Shown in pieces: positions 1-8,524 of a DNA stretch of 64,000 nt. Made by a program: the position numbers and the translations under genes. Each line of letters opens with the position of its first letter. Position 1 is the first letter of the stretch. This stretch comes from Daejeonella lutea (GTDB lineage: Bacteria > Bacteroidota > Bacteroidia > Sphingobacteriales > Sphingobacteriaceae), in contig NZ_FUYR01000001.1 of the NCBI RefSeq assembly GCF_900168015.1, forward strand, positions 281,968 through 345,967, given 5' to 3'. The notes under the pieces were generated by a model. It was not told where the DNA came from and searched no databases. It saw only the letters and a list, made by a program, of their open reading frames with translations.

Positions 1-24
1 TATTGTTACATCACATCACCCGGC

Positions 25-789
25 TCAATAGTCCTTAACTGTAGTGACCAGATTCACTGAAGCGATTGGGCGGAGGGTATTTACTATCCTGTTGTGATGA
101 TTTGCACCTGACAGCACGATGATTCGCTTTCCGGGATTTTTCAACGCAAGGGCTTTTATATTGTCAGCGATCCGCTGGTCACGTTTGATTGCAAAGGTGT
201 CATAGTACTGATAGGGGGTGTTAGCCAGAACTTCTGACTGGGCTCTGGTGTACTCATCCGTAACTTTATCGTAAGTGCCGTCCAGCATTTCGTTTGCACT
301 TAGTTTACCCATCATTTCGCCTTGTTTGGCCTTTAAACTAACCAGCCCTTTCGCTATCCGCGCTTTTACAATTGCGGAATCTTTCATTAATTTTTGGTTT
401 GTGATCCTGAACCTTCCCATTTCGCCAACAGTATCCCGGCTGAAATTCGCAGGCAGATTTTTGCCGTCCATCTCTGATCCCATAAAGTCAATCCCCACTT
501 TTTGCACTCCCGGGTAGCCAATACGCGCCATAATCATTTCTGGTTGATAGTATTTCTTAAGATATACTGTATCCTGGTCCATATCCTCCGGTCTGATCTC
601 GATAGCAATAATATCGGGTTTGAAGTTTTCAATGATCTTACTGACATGGCTGAAAGTGTACTTAACGTTTTTAGCGTGTCCACCATGAATAGTAGGCAGA
701 ACTAGCAGCTCGGTTTTTTTCTGTGCGTGAATCGTAAGTGAGGCTATAGCCATATAGGCCAGAATTGTTAGGGGTATTTTGATTTTCAT
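25..789 (-). CDS. DUF5694-like secreted protein
   Basis: A 254-residue protein with an N-terminal Sec signal peptide (hydrophobic to about residue 22, ending near AHA-Q). The early TIHGG segment, an IIAIEIRPED strand about 35 residues later and a C-terminal VLSGANHH motif resemble the DUF5694/TraB-like families, where a substrate-binding histidine-rich fold is suspected but no reaction is established. It is transcribed leftward, and its upstream region runs straight into a 7-bp repeat array. The family call is from memory of motif layout; the function is unknown. Confidence 0.65.
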   Translation of the reverse strand: MKIKIPLTILAYMAIASLTIHAQKKTELLVLPTIHGGHAKNVKYTFSHVSKIIENFKPDIIAIEIRPEDMDQDTVYLKKYYQPEMIMARIGYPGVQKVGIDFMGSEMDGKNLPANFSRDTVGEMGRFRITNQKLMKDSAIVKARIAKGLVSLKAKQGEMMGKLSANEMLDGTYDKVTDEYTRAQSEVLANTPYQYYDTFAIKRDQRIADNIKALALKNPGKRIIVLSGANHHNRIVNTLRPIASVNLVTTVKDY

Positions 790-819
790 TTTTCTGTTAG
801 TGTAGGAGTTTTGTTCTAG

Positions 820-924
820 GTAATCAGTAATCAGTAATCGGTAATCAGTGATCAGTAATCGGTAATCAGTAATCGGTAATCAGTAATCGGTAATCAGTAA
901 TCAGTAATCGGTAATCAGTAATCA
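820..924. repeat. Heptamer tandem repeat GTAATCR (15 units)
   Basis: Fifteen consecutive 7-bp units, nearly all GTAATCA or GTAATCG, lie just upstream of the DUF5694-like gene. The same unit recurs at 27750-27868 and, in complement, at 25411-25512. Open frames across it are spurious low-complexity translations. Confidence 0.95.
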
Positions 925-960
925 GATAGGAGTTATATTTCCGAATAGGTACGTCTCCCC

Positions 961-1030
961 CTTTCCACTTTCCCCTTTCCCCTTTCCACTTTCCACTTTC
1001 CACTTTCCACTTTCCACTTTCATCTTTCAC
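961..1030. repeat. Heptamer tandem repeat CTTTCCM (10 units)
   Basis: Ten 7-bp units of the form CTTTCCA or CTTTCCC, with two degenerate units at the right end, abut the stop codon of the CBM9-like gene at 1032. The sequence differs from the neighbouring GTAATCR array but the period is the same. Confidence 0.95.
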
Positions 1031-1031
1031 T

Positions 1032-2132
1032 TCATTGCACATACCCATCCTGGTTTATAGAAACGGTTTTACCTGATTCATCTGTAATGACGGCAAGAAA
1101 ATAGCGGGAGGTTGTTTCCAGTTTGAGCTTGTTTTTTATCCCGTCAATAATAATTTCCTGCTCAGGTAATCCAAGATCTTTTAAGACTGATGTATAAGCC
1201 TTATTCTTTTTGAGCCAGTCTTTTTGTTTGTAATAAGTAAGCCATAAGTATTCTCTTTGCTTTTCGGAATAGGGAAGGATAAACTCGCTTGAAGTTTTAA
1301 TTGTGGGTGGCGTTTGCGCGAATGTAGCATAACCCCAGCGTTCTGGCAGGTGCATATTTATAAGGCCCTGAGAACTCCAAACTGCATAATGCGGTGGCAT
1401 CGGTTTACCCGCCGCGTCCAAAGCTTTTGTATAGACATTATTTTGGACTGTGAAGTCCCAGCCAGTCCTCATGAAATTTATTCGCAGCCCTGTATTACGC
1501 CTTGCATCTTTTGGGTTGAAGGTTAAAGCAGCAAAAGGTATAGCAATTTCCGCCGTCCATTCGCTGTCCTTATCCGCAGAATTGTTAAGTGTGCCGTTCA
1601 ATTTAACTGCAGATTGAAGGCCGATTGGGGTCCAACCAGTTAGTGGACTCCCGCCATCCCTGTAAGGTTTATTCATGATGAGAAACAGCATTAAATTGTT
1701 GGGATTTATCTGGATCTCGAAATCATCGTTCATGTCATTGTTTGGATCAATGAATATTTTAAACACATTATCGCGGAAGATATTATCGGCAGGTGCCTGC
1801 TTGTTGGCCCACAAATGCGGTTCCTCCATCTGTGTAGCGATATAAAGATATTTTTCATCCCAAAGCATTTTTACCCTGGTTTTATAAACTGGAACAGGTT
1901 TAGTGTCGCCTTCTATGTCGATGAAGTAATCAGTCCAGGGAGTCTCTGTCCACGATTTCTCAGTGATCTCACCATCAATTTTAAGCGGCGCCTCTGCCTG
2001 ATATAGGGTGTAGGATTTCGGCTTCGTAAAAAGCGATTCATAGCCTGTCAAAAGCGATTGGCCCTGTGCATAATTTGCTGATAGTGCGAAATATATAAAG
2101 CAAGCTCCACACAGTAGCGTTTTGAAATTCAT
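1032..2132 (-). CDS. Carbohydrate-binding family 9-like protein
   Basis: A 366-residue secreted protein with a signal peptide of about 24 residues. Residues roughly 45-250 follow the CBM9-like beta-sandwich pattern seen in glycan-use proteins: an APLKIDGEITEKSW start (the usual 'IDG...W' opening), then a KMLWDEKYLYIA strand typical of the family, then MNDDFEIQINPNN. The last ~90 residues are a charged region without a recognised domain. Bacteroidota use such proteins to bind sugars or xylan-derived ligands, but nothing here indicates the ligand. Neighbouring genes are unrelated secreted hydrolases, so no operon role is clear. Confidence 0.75.
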   Translation of the reverse strand: MNFKTLLCGACFIYFALSANYAQGQSLLTGYESLFTKPKSYTLYQAEAPLKIDGEITEKSWTETPWTDYFIDIEGDTKPVPVYKTRVKMLWDEKYLYIATQMEEPHLWANKQAPADNIFRDNVFKIFIDPNNDMNDDFEIQINPNNLMLFLIMNKPYRDGGSPLTGWTPIGLQSAVKLNGTLNNSADKDSEWTAEIAIPFAALTFNPKDARRNTGLRINFMRTGWDFTVQNNVYTKALDAAGKPMPPHYAVWSSQGLINMHLPERWGYATFAQTPPTIKTSSEFILPYSEKQREYLWLTYYKQKDWLKKNKAYTSVLKDLGLPEQEIIIDGIKNKLKLETTSRYFLAVITDESGKTVSINQDGYVQ

Positions 2133-2216
2133 GTTAAAATTATTTTTAGTCGAAATGATAGCGTATCATAATTGTAATCATAAAGCTATCATTAAAAGGC
2201 AATTAAAACTCCACTT

Positions 2217-3020
2217 TTAAAAATCCAATTGCAACAATGCTACTACAGGCAGGTGATCGGATGCGTAATGTTCCGGAACAACTGAATGCGAAAGAGTTTT
2301 AATTTTTGAAGTCTTTTTGTAAGCTATAAAATCAATGGTTGTTCTCGGATTGACCACAGGGAATGTTGGCGCACATTCCGTACAAGTGCGCGTGAACATT
2401 TCATCTAACTTACCGATCACTGTTGACTGGGGTTCAGCGTTGAAATCCCCGGCGATAATGAGCGGTAGGGTTTCCGAGGCGCTTATCGAATTAATCTCTG
2501 AAATTTGCTTTTCACGGTTCGTTGCCGGACGCTGTGCATCAAGGTGGGTACTGGCGAAACGAATTGCCTGGCCATTTTTTAAGGTGATTTTTGCAGTCGC
2601 CATCACTCTCGGTTCGCCTTTCGTTCCCTCAATTGTTGTCAGCCGGTGGATTTTAGTCTCGCTGAGAGGAAACTTAGATAATATAGCAACGCCATAGTCG
2701 CCACCATCATGATCAATGGCTTTGGCAAAAAAGAAATTCATTTTAAGCTTCTCAGCAATGACTGCTGCTTCATTGATCTTTCCCGTCCGCGCAGTGTTAA
2801 CATCAACTTCTTGCAAAGCTACAATATCAGGATCCTGGCCCTTAATTGCACTCACTATCGCATCGATATCTGTTGTGCCAGGTTTAGTAGGAGGTATGCC
2901 TATATGAATATTGTAACTCATTACTTTGACTTGGACGTTTTTTGATGATACTATTGCCTCACGAGCTGGGCTGCAGGCAATAATGGTCAAGAGATAAAGA
3001 CAGAAGAGTGTGCGCTTCAT
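2217..3020 (-). CDS. Endonuclease/exonuclease/phosphatase family lipoprotein
   Basis: A 267-residue protein of the EEP (DNase I-like) superfamily. It begins with a lipoprotein signal (LLTIIAC, Cys16), so the mature form is probably membrane-anchored outside the cytoplasm. The catalytic series is present: SYNIHIG near residue 36, ALQEVD with the metal-binding Glu, GDFNAEP and the terminal SDHLPV with the catalytic Asp-His. Homologues cleave phosphodiester or phosphomonoester bonds in nucleic acids, sphingomyelin or inositol phosphates; the substrate cannot be told from sequence. Transcribed leftward and divergent from the DUF1080 gene. Confidence 0.85.
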   Translation of the reverse strand: MKRTLFCLYLLTIIACSPAREAIVSSKNVQVKVMSYNIHIGIPPTKPGTTDIDAIVSAIKGQDPDIVALQEVDVNTARTGKINEAAVIAEKLKMNFFFAKAIDHDGGDYGVAILSKFPLSETKIHRLTTIEGTKGEPRVMATAKITLKNGQAIRFASTHLDAQRPATNREKQISEINSISASETLPLIIAGDFNAEPQSTVIGKLDEMFTRTCTECAPTFPVVNPRTTIDFIAYKKTSKIKTLSHSVVPEHYASDHLPVVALLQLDF

Positions 3021-3124
3021 TTTTTTGATTTGGTGATGAAATTAATATATTTCAATGATATTGGACAAATATATCGCTAACAGGTATTCAAGGAATTAGT
3101 ACTTTTAATAAATTAATATCTAAT

Positions 3125-4486
3125 ATGAAATCAGCATCATTCATCGTGGCCGCAATTATTTTATCAACTATTTCAGCTTCTGCCCAGCAAGGTGCAGGGT
3201 GGACAAAACTTTTCAATGGAAAGGATCTGAGCGGATTCACACAATTGAATGGTAAAGCAAAATATGAGGTTAAGAATAACGAGATTGTTGGCACCACTGT
3301 TTCCAATGAGCCAAATTCATTTCTGGCCACAGAGAAGGAGTATGGTGATTTCATTTTGGAACTCGAGTTGTTCGTTCATCCAGAAATGAATTCAGGGATC
3401 CAGATTAGAAGCCTCAGCAAGGCAGACTATATGAACGGCCGCGTGCACGGATATCAGATTGAAATTGATCCTTCTGCAAGACAATGGAGCGGAGGTATTT
3501 ACGACGAAGCTCGCAGAGGATGGTTATACCCAATGGAGCTTAATCCCGAAGGGAAGAAAGCATTTAAAAATAATCAATGGAATAAATACAAAATCGAAGC
3601 TATTGGTAATACGATCAGAACATGGGTAAATGGAATTCCTACCGCCCATGTTGTCGACGCTGAGACAGCAAAGGGTTTTATCGCATTGCAGGTTCATAGT
3701 ATTCCAAAATCCGAAGAACCGGGGCACCAGATTCGCTGGAGAAATATCAGGATTAAAACTGCGAATCTTAAGCAGTCGCCGGCAGATAAAATTTTTGTGG
3801 TGAATACCGTACCAAATACCATATCTGCGCAGGAGAAAATTGAAGGATACTCCTTGCTTTGGGATGGAAAAACTACAAATGGCTGGCGGGGCGCTGGCCG
3901 AGAAAAATTCCCTGAGAAAGGGTGGCAAATCAGCGACGGGACGTTAAATGTTTTAAAATCGGGAGGTGGCGAGGCTGTAAACGGCGGTGATATAGTTACT
4001 GAAAAGCAATTCAGCGCATTCGAATTGAAGTTTGATTTCAAGTTAAGTGAAGGTGCCAATAGCGGAGTAAAGTATTTTGTCACCGAGAGAGAGAAGACTA
4101 CTGGTTCAGCAATTGGACTCGAATACCAAGTGCTTGACGATGAACGTCATCCCGATGCAAAACTTGGTATTGATGGAAATAGGACCCTGAGTGGACTGTA
4201 CGATTTGATTAAACCACTCAAATTACCAGCTTCGTTGGTAAGAAAAATTGGTGTTTGGAATCAGGGAGTCATCAGGGTGTTTCCAAATAATAAGGTGGAG
4301 CACTGGTTAAATGGATATAAAGTAGTTGAATATCAGCGTGGTTCTCCTGAATATCTGAGATTAGTAGCTGGGAGTAAATACAAGATTTGGCCAGACTTTG
4401 GAATGGCACCAGCTGGTAGAATACTCTTTCAGGATCATGGTGATGCCGTTTCGTACCGGAGTATAAAAATTAAAGAATTAAAATAA
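3125..4486 (+). CDS. Secreted protein with two DUF1080 domains
   Basis: A 453-residue protein with a signal peptide (about residues 1-20, ending SASAQ). It contains two DUF1080 (3-keto-disaccharide hydrolase-like, concanavalin-like) domains: residues about 25-210, opening [13 protein letters not shown], and about 240-452, opening [16 protein letters not shown]1080 proteins are abundant in Bacteroidota, and some hydrolyse 3-keto-glycosides; whether both copies here are active is unknown. Most family members have one domain of about 200-260 residues, so this is a tandem fusion. Confidence 0.85.
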   Translation: MKSASFIVAAIILSTISASAQQGAGWTKLFNGKDLSGFTQLNGKAKYEVKNNEIVGTTVSNEPNSFLATEKEYGDFILELELFVHPEMNSGIQIRSLSKADYMNGRVHGYQIEIDPSARQWSGGIYDEARRGWLYPMELNPEGKKAFKNNQWNKYKIEAIGNTIRTWVNGIPTAHVVDAETAKGFIALQVHSIPKSEEPGHQIRWRNIRIKTANLKQSPADKIFVVNTVPNTISAQEKIEGYSLLWDGKTTNGWRGAGREKFPEKGWQISDGTLNVLKSGGGEAVNGGDIVTEKQFSAFELKFDFKLSEGANSGVKYFVTEREKTTGSAIGLEYQVLDDERHPDAKLGIDGNRTLSGLYDLIKPLKLPASLVRKIGVWNQGVIRVFPNNKVEHWLNGYKVVEYQRGSPEYLRLVAGSKYKIWPDFGMAPAGRILFQDHGDAVSYRSIKIKELK

Positions 4487-4509
4487 TTCGACCCGAAAAC
4501 ACACCGGCA

Positions 4510-4878
4510 TTACGCAGTAAGCTTTAATTCAACTTTTTGTATAAGGTTAACTATATCGAACGGTTTCTCAATGAAATCGTCGGGCCTGCAGCTTTTCTTC
4601 ACAGACTCTGCCATATTATGGGTGGCGGAAATCATTATTATAGGTATATGCAGTGTTTCTTCGGTATTTTTAATATTACGGCAAATCTCTCTACCATCCA
4701 TGTCCCCGAGCATCACATCTAGTATGATCAGATCAGGATTGAATTTATTTATATTTTCAAATATTTGTTGACCGTTTGACATCAGTTGAACCTGGTATCC
4801 TTCGGATTCAAGTATCAATCCTACAACTTCTAATATATCCAGATCATCGTCTACAATCAGAATTTTTCTCTTTTTCAT
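4510..4878 (-). CDS. Single-domain response regulator
   Basis: A 122-residue receiver domain with no output domain. The start at 4878 (MKKRKILIVDDD) is chosen because receiver domains begin here; an upstream ATG at 4911 would add 11 unlikely residues. The acidic pair DD near residue 10, the phosphoacceptor Asp in LIILDVMLGDMDG, the conserved Ser in IIMISA and the Lys in IEKPF are all present. Such proteins relay phosphate in multi-component systems or act by protein interaction. No kinase is adjacent; the orphan kinases at 8.5 and 18.6 kb are possible partners, by inference only. Confidence 0.9.
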   Translation of the reverse strand: MKKRKILIVDDDLDILEVVGLILESEGYQVQLMSNGQQIFENINKFNPDLIILDVMLGDMDGREICRNIKNTEETLHIPIIMISATHNMAESVKKSCRPDDFIEKPFDIVNLIQKVELKLTA

Positions 4879-4954
4879 CGCTTTTTCTTCTATACAATAG
4901 TTAATTTGCAAAGATCATACCACAGACCGTTTGCTAAAAAATAGGCCTAAGCGA

Positions 4955-5650
4955 CTAATTATTAGCTCTTATTAATAACCTAAGATCTAATTCATCAACA
5001 CCTTCCTTTAATCCACCAGCCCAGATCGTATATATCTTTCCAGCAGCTACGTCTAGGCTAGCCTCATGTTCAACCGCGTTTTCCGAATTTCTTAGTTCGA
5101 ACATGTAAACTCCGGGATCAACCATATTAAAGGTTGACGCCGTTTTATAAGCCTGACCAGAGAACAATTTTGCTCCGCCTTTAATTGCCAGCGAAAATGA
5201 CCCGCCGTCCGGACTTAAATTGATAAAACGTATTTTGGCTTTACCACTTGGAGGTAGTGAAAGATCATCCTCAGTTACAAAAGTCGAAAGTGAGTTGTTC
5301 AGGCCGGTGACGAACATAGAATAGTATTTGTCGTTTTCCAAGGCAATTGTGTCTGCTACAATGGAGTTAAATGTGCCCCCGGTAGCTGCATCAAACTTCT
5401 TGGAGCCGCTTGATGTAACCACATATCTGCTCTCCTGGCTATAGCCAAGTGCTGGCCCGTTGACAAGATTATTATTAAGAAAAAAGTTAATTACCAGGGG
5501 ACCTGGAGATGCATTCACCACATTCAGGGCTGATGCATTCTGCGGTCCGTCGTTCGACAGGTCTTTTACACACGAACTTAGGAAAATGCCAGCGAGCAAA
5601 ATCAGTGCTGCCAGCTTTGAATATCTTCGGGTATTACTTGTTTTTTTCAT
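4955..5650 (-). CDS. DUF4397 domain lipoprotein
   Basis: A 231-residue protein starting at 5650 (MKKTSNTRR), because a lipoprotein signal follows directly (LILLAGIFLSSC). The longer frame up to 5773 has no signal-like N-terminus. The body matches DUF4397: ALNVVNASPGPLVINFFLNN, an LPPSGKAKIRFINLSPDG repeat-like second half, and a GVYMFELRNS beta strand. DUF4397 domains are beta-sandwich modules on anchored surface or periplasmic proteins of unknown role. Confidence 0.8.
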   Translation of the reverse strand: MKKTSNTRRYSKLAALILLAGIFLSSCVKDLSNDGPQNASALNVVNASPGPLVINFFLNNNLVNGPALGYSQESRYVVTSSGSKKFDAATGGTFNSIVADTIALENDKYYSMFVTGLNNSLSTFVTEDDLSLPPSGKAKIRFINLSPDGGSFSLAIKGGAKLFSGQAYKTASTFNMVDPGVYMFELRNSENAVEHEASLDVAAGKIYTIWAGGLKEGVDELDLRLLIRANN

Positions 5651-5827
5651 GGTAGATGTTTTTATAGGTAGCTTGATTCTTCCAAAGACTGTACCGAAAA
5701 ATATTCGGAGATCTGCAATCCCGCAAAAGTTTAAAATTGCATATCCAAATGCCTCCGGTTGTAGGCAAATCAATCCAAACCACTATTTTAGCTGTAACAT
5801 CAACTTTAAACTCCGTCTAATTGCTGT

Positions 5828-6454
5828 ATGAAATATATCCAAGCCTATAGTGATACAAGCGAAGCTCTTATCGCTTTAGATAATGGCGGCCGTTTTTATA
5901 ATATCCTCACAAATGCTGAGGACGGGAAAATCTCAGCAGCTGAACTGGCAAAAGTCGGCGGACTCTTCAACGACCGACAAAAAATGATTTTGTTCCTGGA
6001 ATTGTCGATTTCAAAATTAGATGCAGCCGACAGGGCGAAGGTGCTCACCAGCCTCGATGAAGCCCTTATGGAGAGCTTTCATAAGTTCCGTGCACAGAAA
6101 CTTTTACCATCACAAGCTCAGGAAAAAGGTATTCTTTCTCATAATGCTATTATCACCGGTATCCCAAAAATGACCGAATCCAGGAAAGACTTCAAAGGAT
6201 TTATTTTAATTCCTATTATGACTGGCAAAGTGATGACTTTCGTCCCGGTGCCGATCATTGAGAAATATGATATATACGAAGTAAGGGATGAAATGTCTGC
6301 TACTACATTCCTTATCGCTCATACAAAAGGGGAGGCAAAACTTCCAGAGGAGAAAATTGTAGTGGCTGGAGTGCTAAAGGAACTTAAAACTGAGAAAGAC
6401 GAGGATAAAGGATCGAGAAAATTTTTGGAGGTAAATTATTTTATGTCGATTTAG
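5828..6454 (+). CDS. Conserved hypothetical protein
   Basis: A 208-residue soluble protein that I do not recognise. It has no signal peptide and no membrane segment. The N-terminal ~90 residues look helical and charged (a DRQKMILFLELSISKLDAADR stretch), and the C-terminal half looks beta-rich with repeated Val/Ile-Pro steps. It is divergent from the DUF4397 gene and followed 65 bp later by a cupin gene on the same strand. Confidence 0.6.
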   Translation: MKYIQAYSDTSEALIALDNGGRFYNILTNAEDGKISAAELAKVGGLFNDRQKMILFLELSISKLDAADRAKVLTSLDEALMESFHKFRAQKLLPSQAQEKGILSHNAIITGIPKMTESRKDFKGFILIPIMTGKVMTFVPVPIIEKYDIYEVRDEMSATTFLIAHTKGEAKLPEEKIVVAGVLKELKTEKDEDKGSRKFLEVNYFMSI

Positions 6455-6519
6455 GGGTGATCAAGAATCTCAAATAAAAGTCACGCAAACTTCCACGCCC
6501 TTCCATCTACCCACGAACT

Positions 6520-6999
6520 ATGACCGCAAATGAAATAATCAGGAATCTCAACCTGCTTCCACATCCGGAAGGGGGATACTATAAGGAAACATATCGCTCT
6601 GCCGAAACTCATAGGAAACCTGGTGGTGATGAGCGAAACATATCTACAGCGATCTACTTCCTTTTGGAAAACGGAGACAAATCACATTTTCATCGCATTA
6701 AGTCAGATGAGATGTGGTTTTTTCATCAAGGGGAACCATTGGAGATTGTTTCAATTCAAAATGGAGGTTTAGTCAGTGTTACGCTGGGTAATGATCTCGC
6801 AAGGGGTGAAGTTCCGCAGGCTATGGTTCCGGCAAATACCTGGTTTGGTTCAAGGGTTAAAAGTGGGAAGGGGTATGCATTGGTGAGTTGTACGGTGTCG
6901 CCCGGGTTTGACTTTAATGATTTTCAAATGGCAGACCGAGAAGAATTGATCATGGAGTTTTCGGGCCTTGTGGCGATCATTAGCGAGTTTACTATTTAA
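6520..6999 (+). CDS. DUF985-type cupin protein
   Basis: A 159-residue cytoplasmic cupin of the DUF985 family. The opening LNLLPHPEGGYYKETYRS, the central SHFHRIKSDEMWFFHQG (metal-site His residues and Glu of cupin motif 1) and VPANTWFGSRV are characteristic. Family members are single-domain beta-barrels related to sugar-binding cupins; the substrate is unknown. Confidence 0.85.
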   Translation: MTANEIIRNLNLLPHPEGGYYKETYRSAETHRKPGGDERNISTAIYFLLENGDKSHFHRIKSDEMWFFHQGEPLEIVSIQNGGLVSVTLGNDLARGEVPQAMVPANTWFGSRVKSGKGYALVSCTVSPGFDFNDFQMADREELIMEFSGLVAIISEFTI

Positions 7000-7120
7000 A
7001 CTAAAACCAGGTTGGATGGCGCTCATCGCGTGCGACAGTCTAATATTGTCTAAGACAACCACGGGCGGCACTACATTTATCAAAATCTTTTATTTTTGCC
7101 GACTCTAACTAATTCCCAAA

Positions 7121-7936
7121 ATGAAATCACTATTGGTAGTATTCCTAATGCTCATTGGCACCCTGCAGGGATTGGCACAAACCACCTTTGAAGGAACTAT
7201 AAAAGAATCTTCAACGAACAAACCACTCTCTTATGTCAACATCGGTGTTATCGGGAAGAATGTCGGCACCGTGTCCGATGATGAAGGAAAGTTTAAACTG
7301 ACCATTCCATCGTCTTATTCGAACGAAACGGTGCGGGTTTCGATGATAGGGTACGGCACTCTAAACTATAAGGTTTCTGAATTTGCGAAGGTGATCTCGG
7401 ATCAACAGATCGTTATGCGGCCATCTATGTATGAATTGCCTGCAGTGGTGGTGTCAAACAAAAAACTGAAGGAAAAGATCTTAGGAAATACGACGGAATC
7501 GCAGACGACAACGGCGGGATTTACGTCGAACAAGCTGGGTAATGAGCTTGGAATTGTAATCAAAATTAAGAAATCTCCTACCTTCATCAAATCATTCCAG
7601 GCGTCGGTCGTGTCCAAAGACAACAATCCGGTTAAACTTCGTCTGAATTTCTATAATGTAAAAGACGGTCTGCCGGACAAACTCATCCAGGATAAAAACA
7701 TTATTGTCAGTGCGCCGGTTCAAAATGGCAAGCTGGTGGTGGACCTGCAGCAATACAACATTGTGGCCGAGGATGACTTTTTCGTAAGCCTCGAATGGAT
7801 TGAAAACGACTCAGGCCGAATAGTTTTTTCCAGCAGCATCTTAAAAGGTGCGATTATTGCACGAGAGACGAGCCAGGGTGCCTGGGAGAAAGTTGGAATG
7901 TTTGGGATTGGTTTCACGGTAAAGGCAGCCTGGTAG
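7121..7936 (+). CDS. CarboxypepD_reg-like secreted protein
   Basis: A 271-residue protein with a signal peptide (residues 1-19, ending GLAQ). Residues about 22-105 form a carboxypeptidase D regulatory-like beta-sandwich (FEGTIKESSTNKPLSYVNIG, then NVGTVSDDEGKFKL, then RVSMIGYG), the N-terminal module typical of Bacteroidota TonB-dependent receptors. Here it is followed by about 165 residues of beta-rich sequence rather than a receptor barrel. It may be a periplasmic or surface structural protein. The downstream heme oxygenase begins 21 bp after its stop, but no functional link is evident. Confidence 0.75.
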   Translation: MKSLLVVFLMLIGTLQGLAQTTFEGTIKESSTNKPLSYVNIGVIGKNVGTVSDDEGKFKLTIPSSYSNETVRVSMIGYGTLNYKVSEFAKVISDQQIVMRPSMYELPAVVVSNKKLKEKILGNTTESQTTTAGFTSNKLGNELGIVIKIKKSPTFIKSFQASVVSKDNNPVKLRLNFYNVKDGLPDKLIQDKNIIVSAPVQNGKLVVDLQQYNIVAEDDFFVSLEWIENDSGRIVFSSSILKGAIIARETSQGAWEKVGMFGIGFTVKAAW

Positions 7937-7957
7937 TAACCTCATTAATTTTTATTC

Positions 7958-8524
7958 ATGTTTTCCAATACATTAAAAGAAGAGACACAGCAAAATCACG
8001 TGGATCTTGAAAAGAAGATCGTTCCAAGGATTAAGGCCATTCAATCTGAACAGGATTATATAACTCTACTCAAGCTATTTTATTCATACTTCGGCGCACT
8101 TGAAACGTTGGTGCAGTCTGTCCTGGATACGTCGCTCTTACCGGATTCTACCAGTCGTCGTAAATCTGAGGCAATTCTGAACGATATTCGTGCTCTTGGT
8201 GGGGATACACCGAACCTTGCAGGTGTTGCCGATTTGCCGGAAATTTCTGACCACGCGGCAGCCCTCGGTGCGATGTATGTGATGGAGGGTTCCACGCTCG
8301 GTGGACAGATCATCAGCAAAATGATTGCCAAGGCATTACCCGGCAAAACAAATGATGCACTTAGTTTTTATAAGGGATACGGCGAGAATACCATGCCGAT
8401 GTGGATTGCTTTTAAGAATGCAATGAATGAGCATGCTGTTACGGCCGATATACAGAAAAAGGTGATTAACGCTGCAAACGAAACTTTCTTGAAATTTAGT
8501 CAGTGGGTTGATAAGGCCGGCTGA
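7958..8524 (+). CDS. bphO: Biliverdin-producing heme oxygenase
   Basis: A 188-residue cytoplasmic protein of the heme oxygenase family, which opens heme to biliverdin, iron and CO. The proximal heme His lies in the N-terminal motif LKEETQQNHVDLEKK (His13), and the distal-helix signature MEGSTLGGQIIS is present. The gene is convergent with a bacteriophytochrome and their stops are adjacent (8524/8525). Bacteriophytochromes need biliverdin, so the pairing points to chromophore supply rather than iron acquisition. The symbol is assigned by this context. Confidence 0.88.
   Translation: MFSNTLKEETQQNHVDLEKKIVPRIKAIQSEQDYITLLKLFYSYFGALETLVQSVLDTSLLPDSTSRRKSEAILNDIRALGGDTPNLAGVADLPEISDHAAALGAMYVMEGSTLGGQIISKMIAKALPGKTNDALSFYKGYGENTMPMWIAFKNAMNEHAVTADIQKKVINAANETFLKFSQWVDKAG

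Noticed and set aside
866-1048. A 60-codon minus-strand frame next to the CBM9-like gene
   Set aside because: It is translated heptamer repeat DNA (repeated ITDYRLL and GKWK units) with no plausible protein signature.
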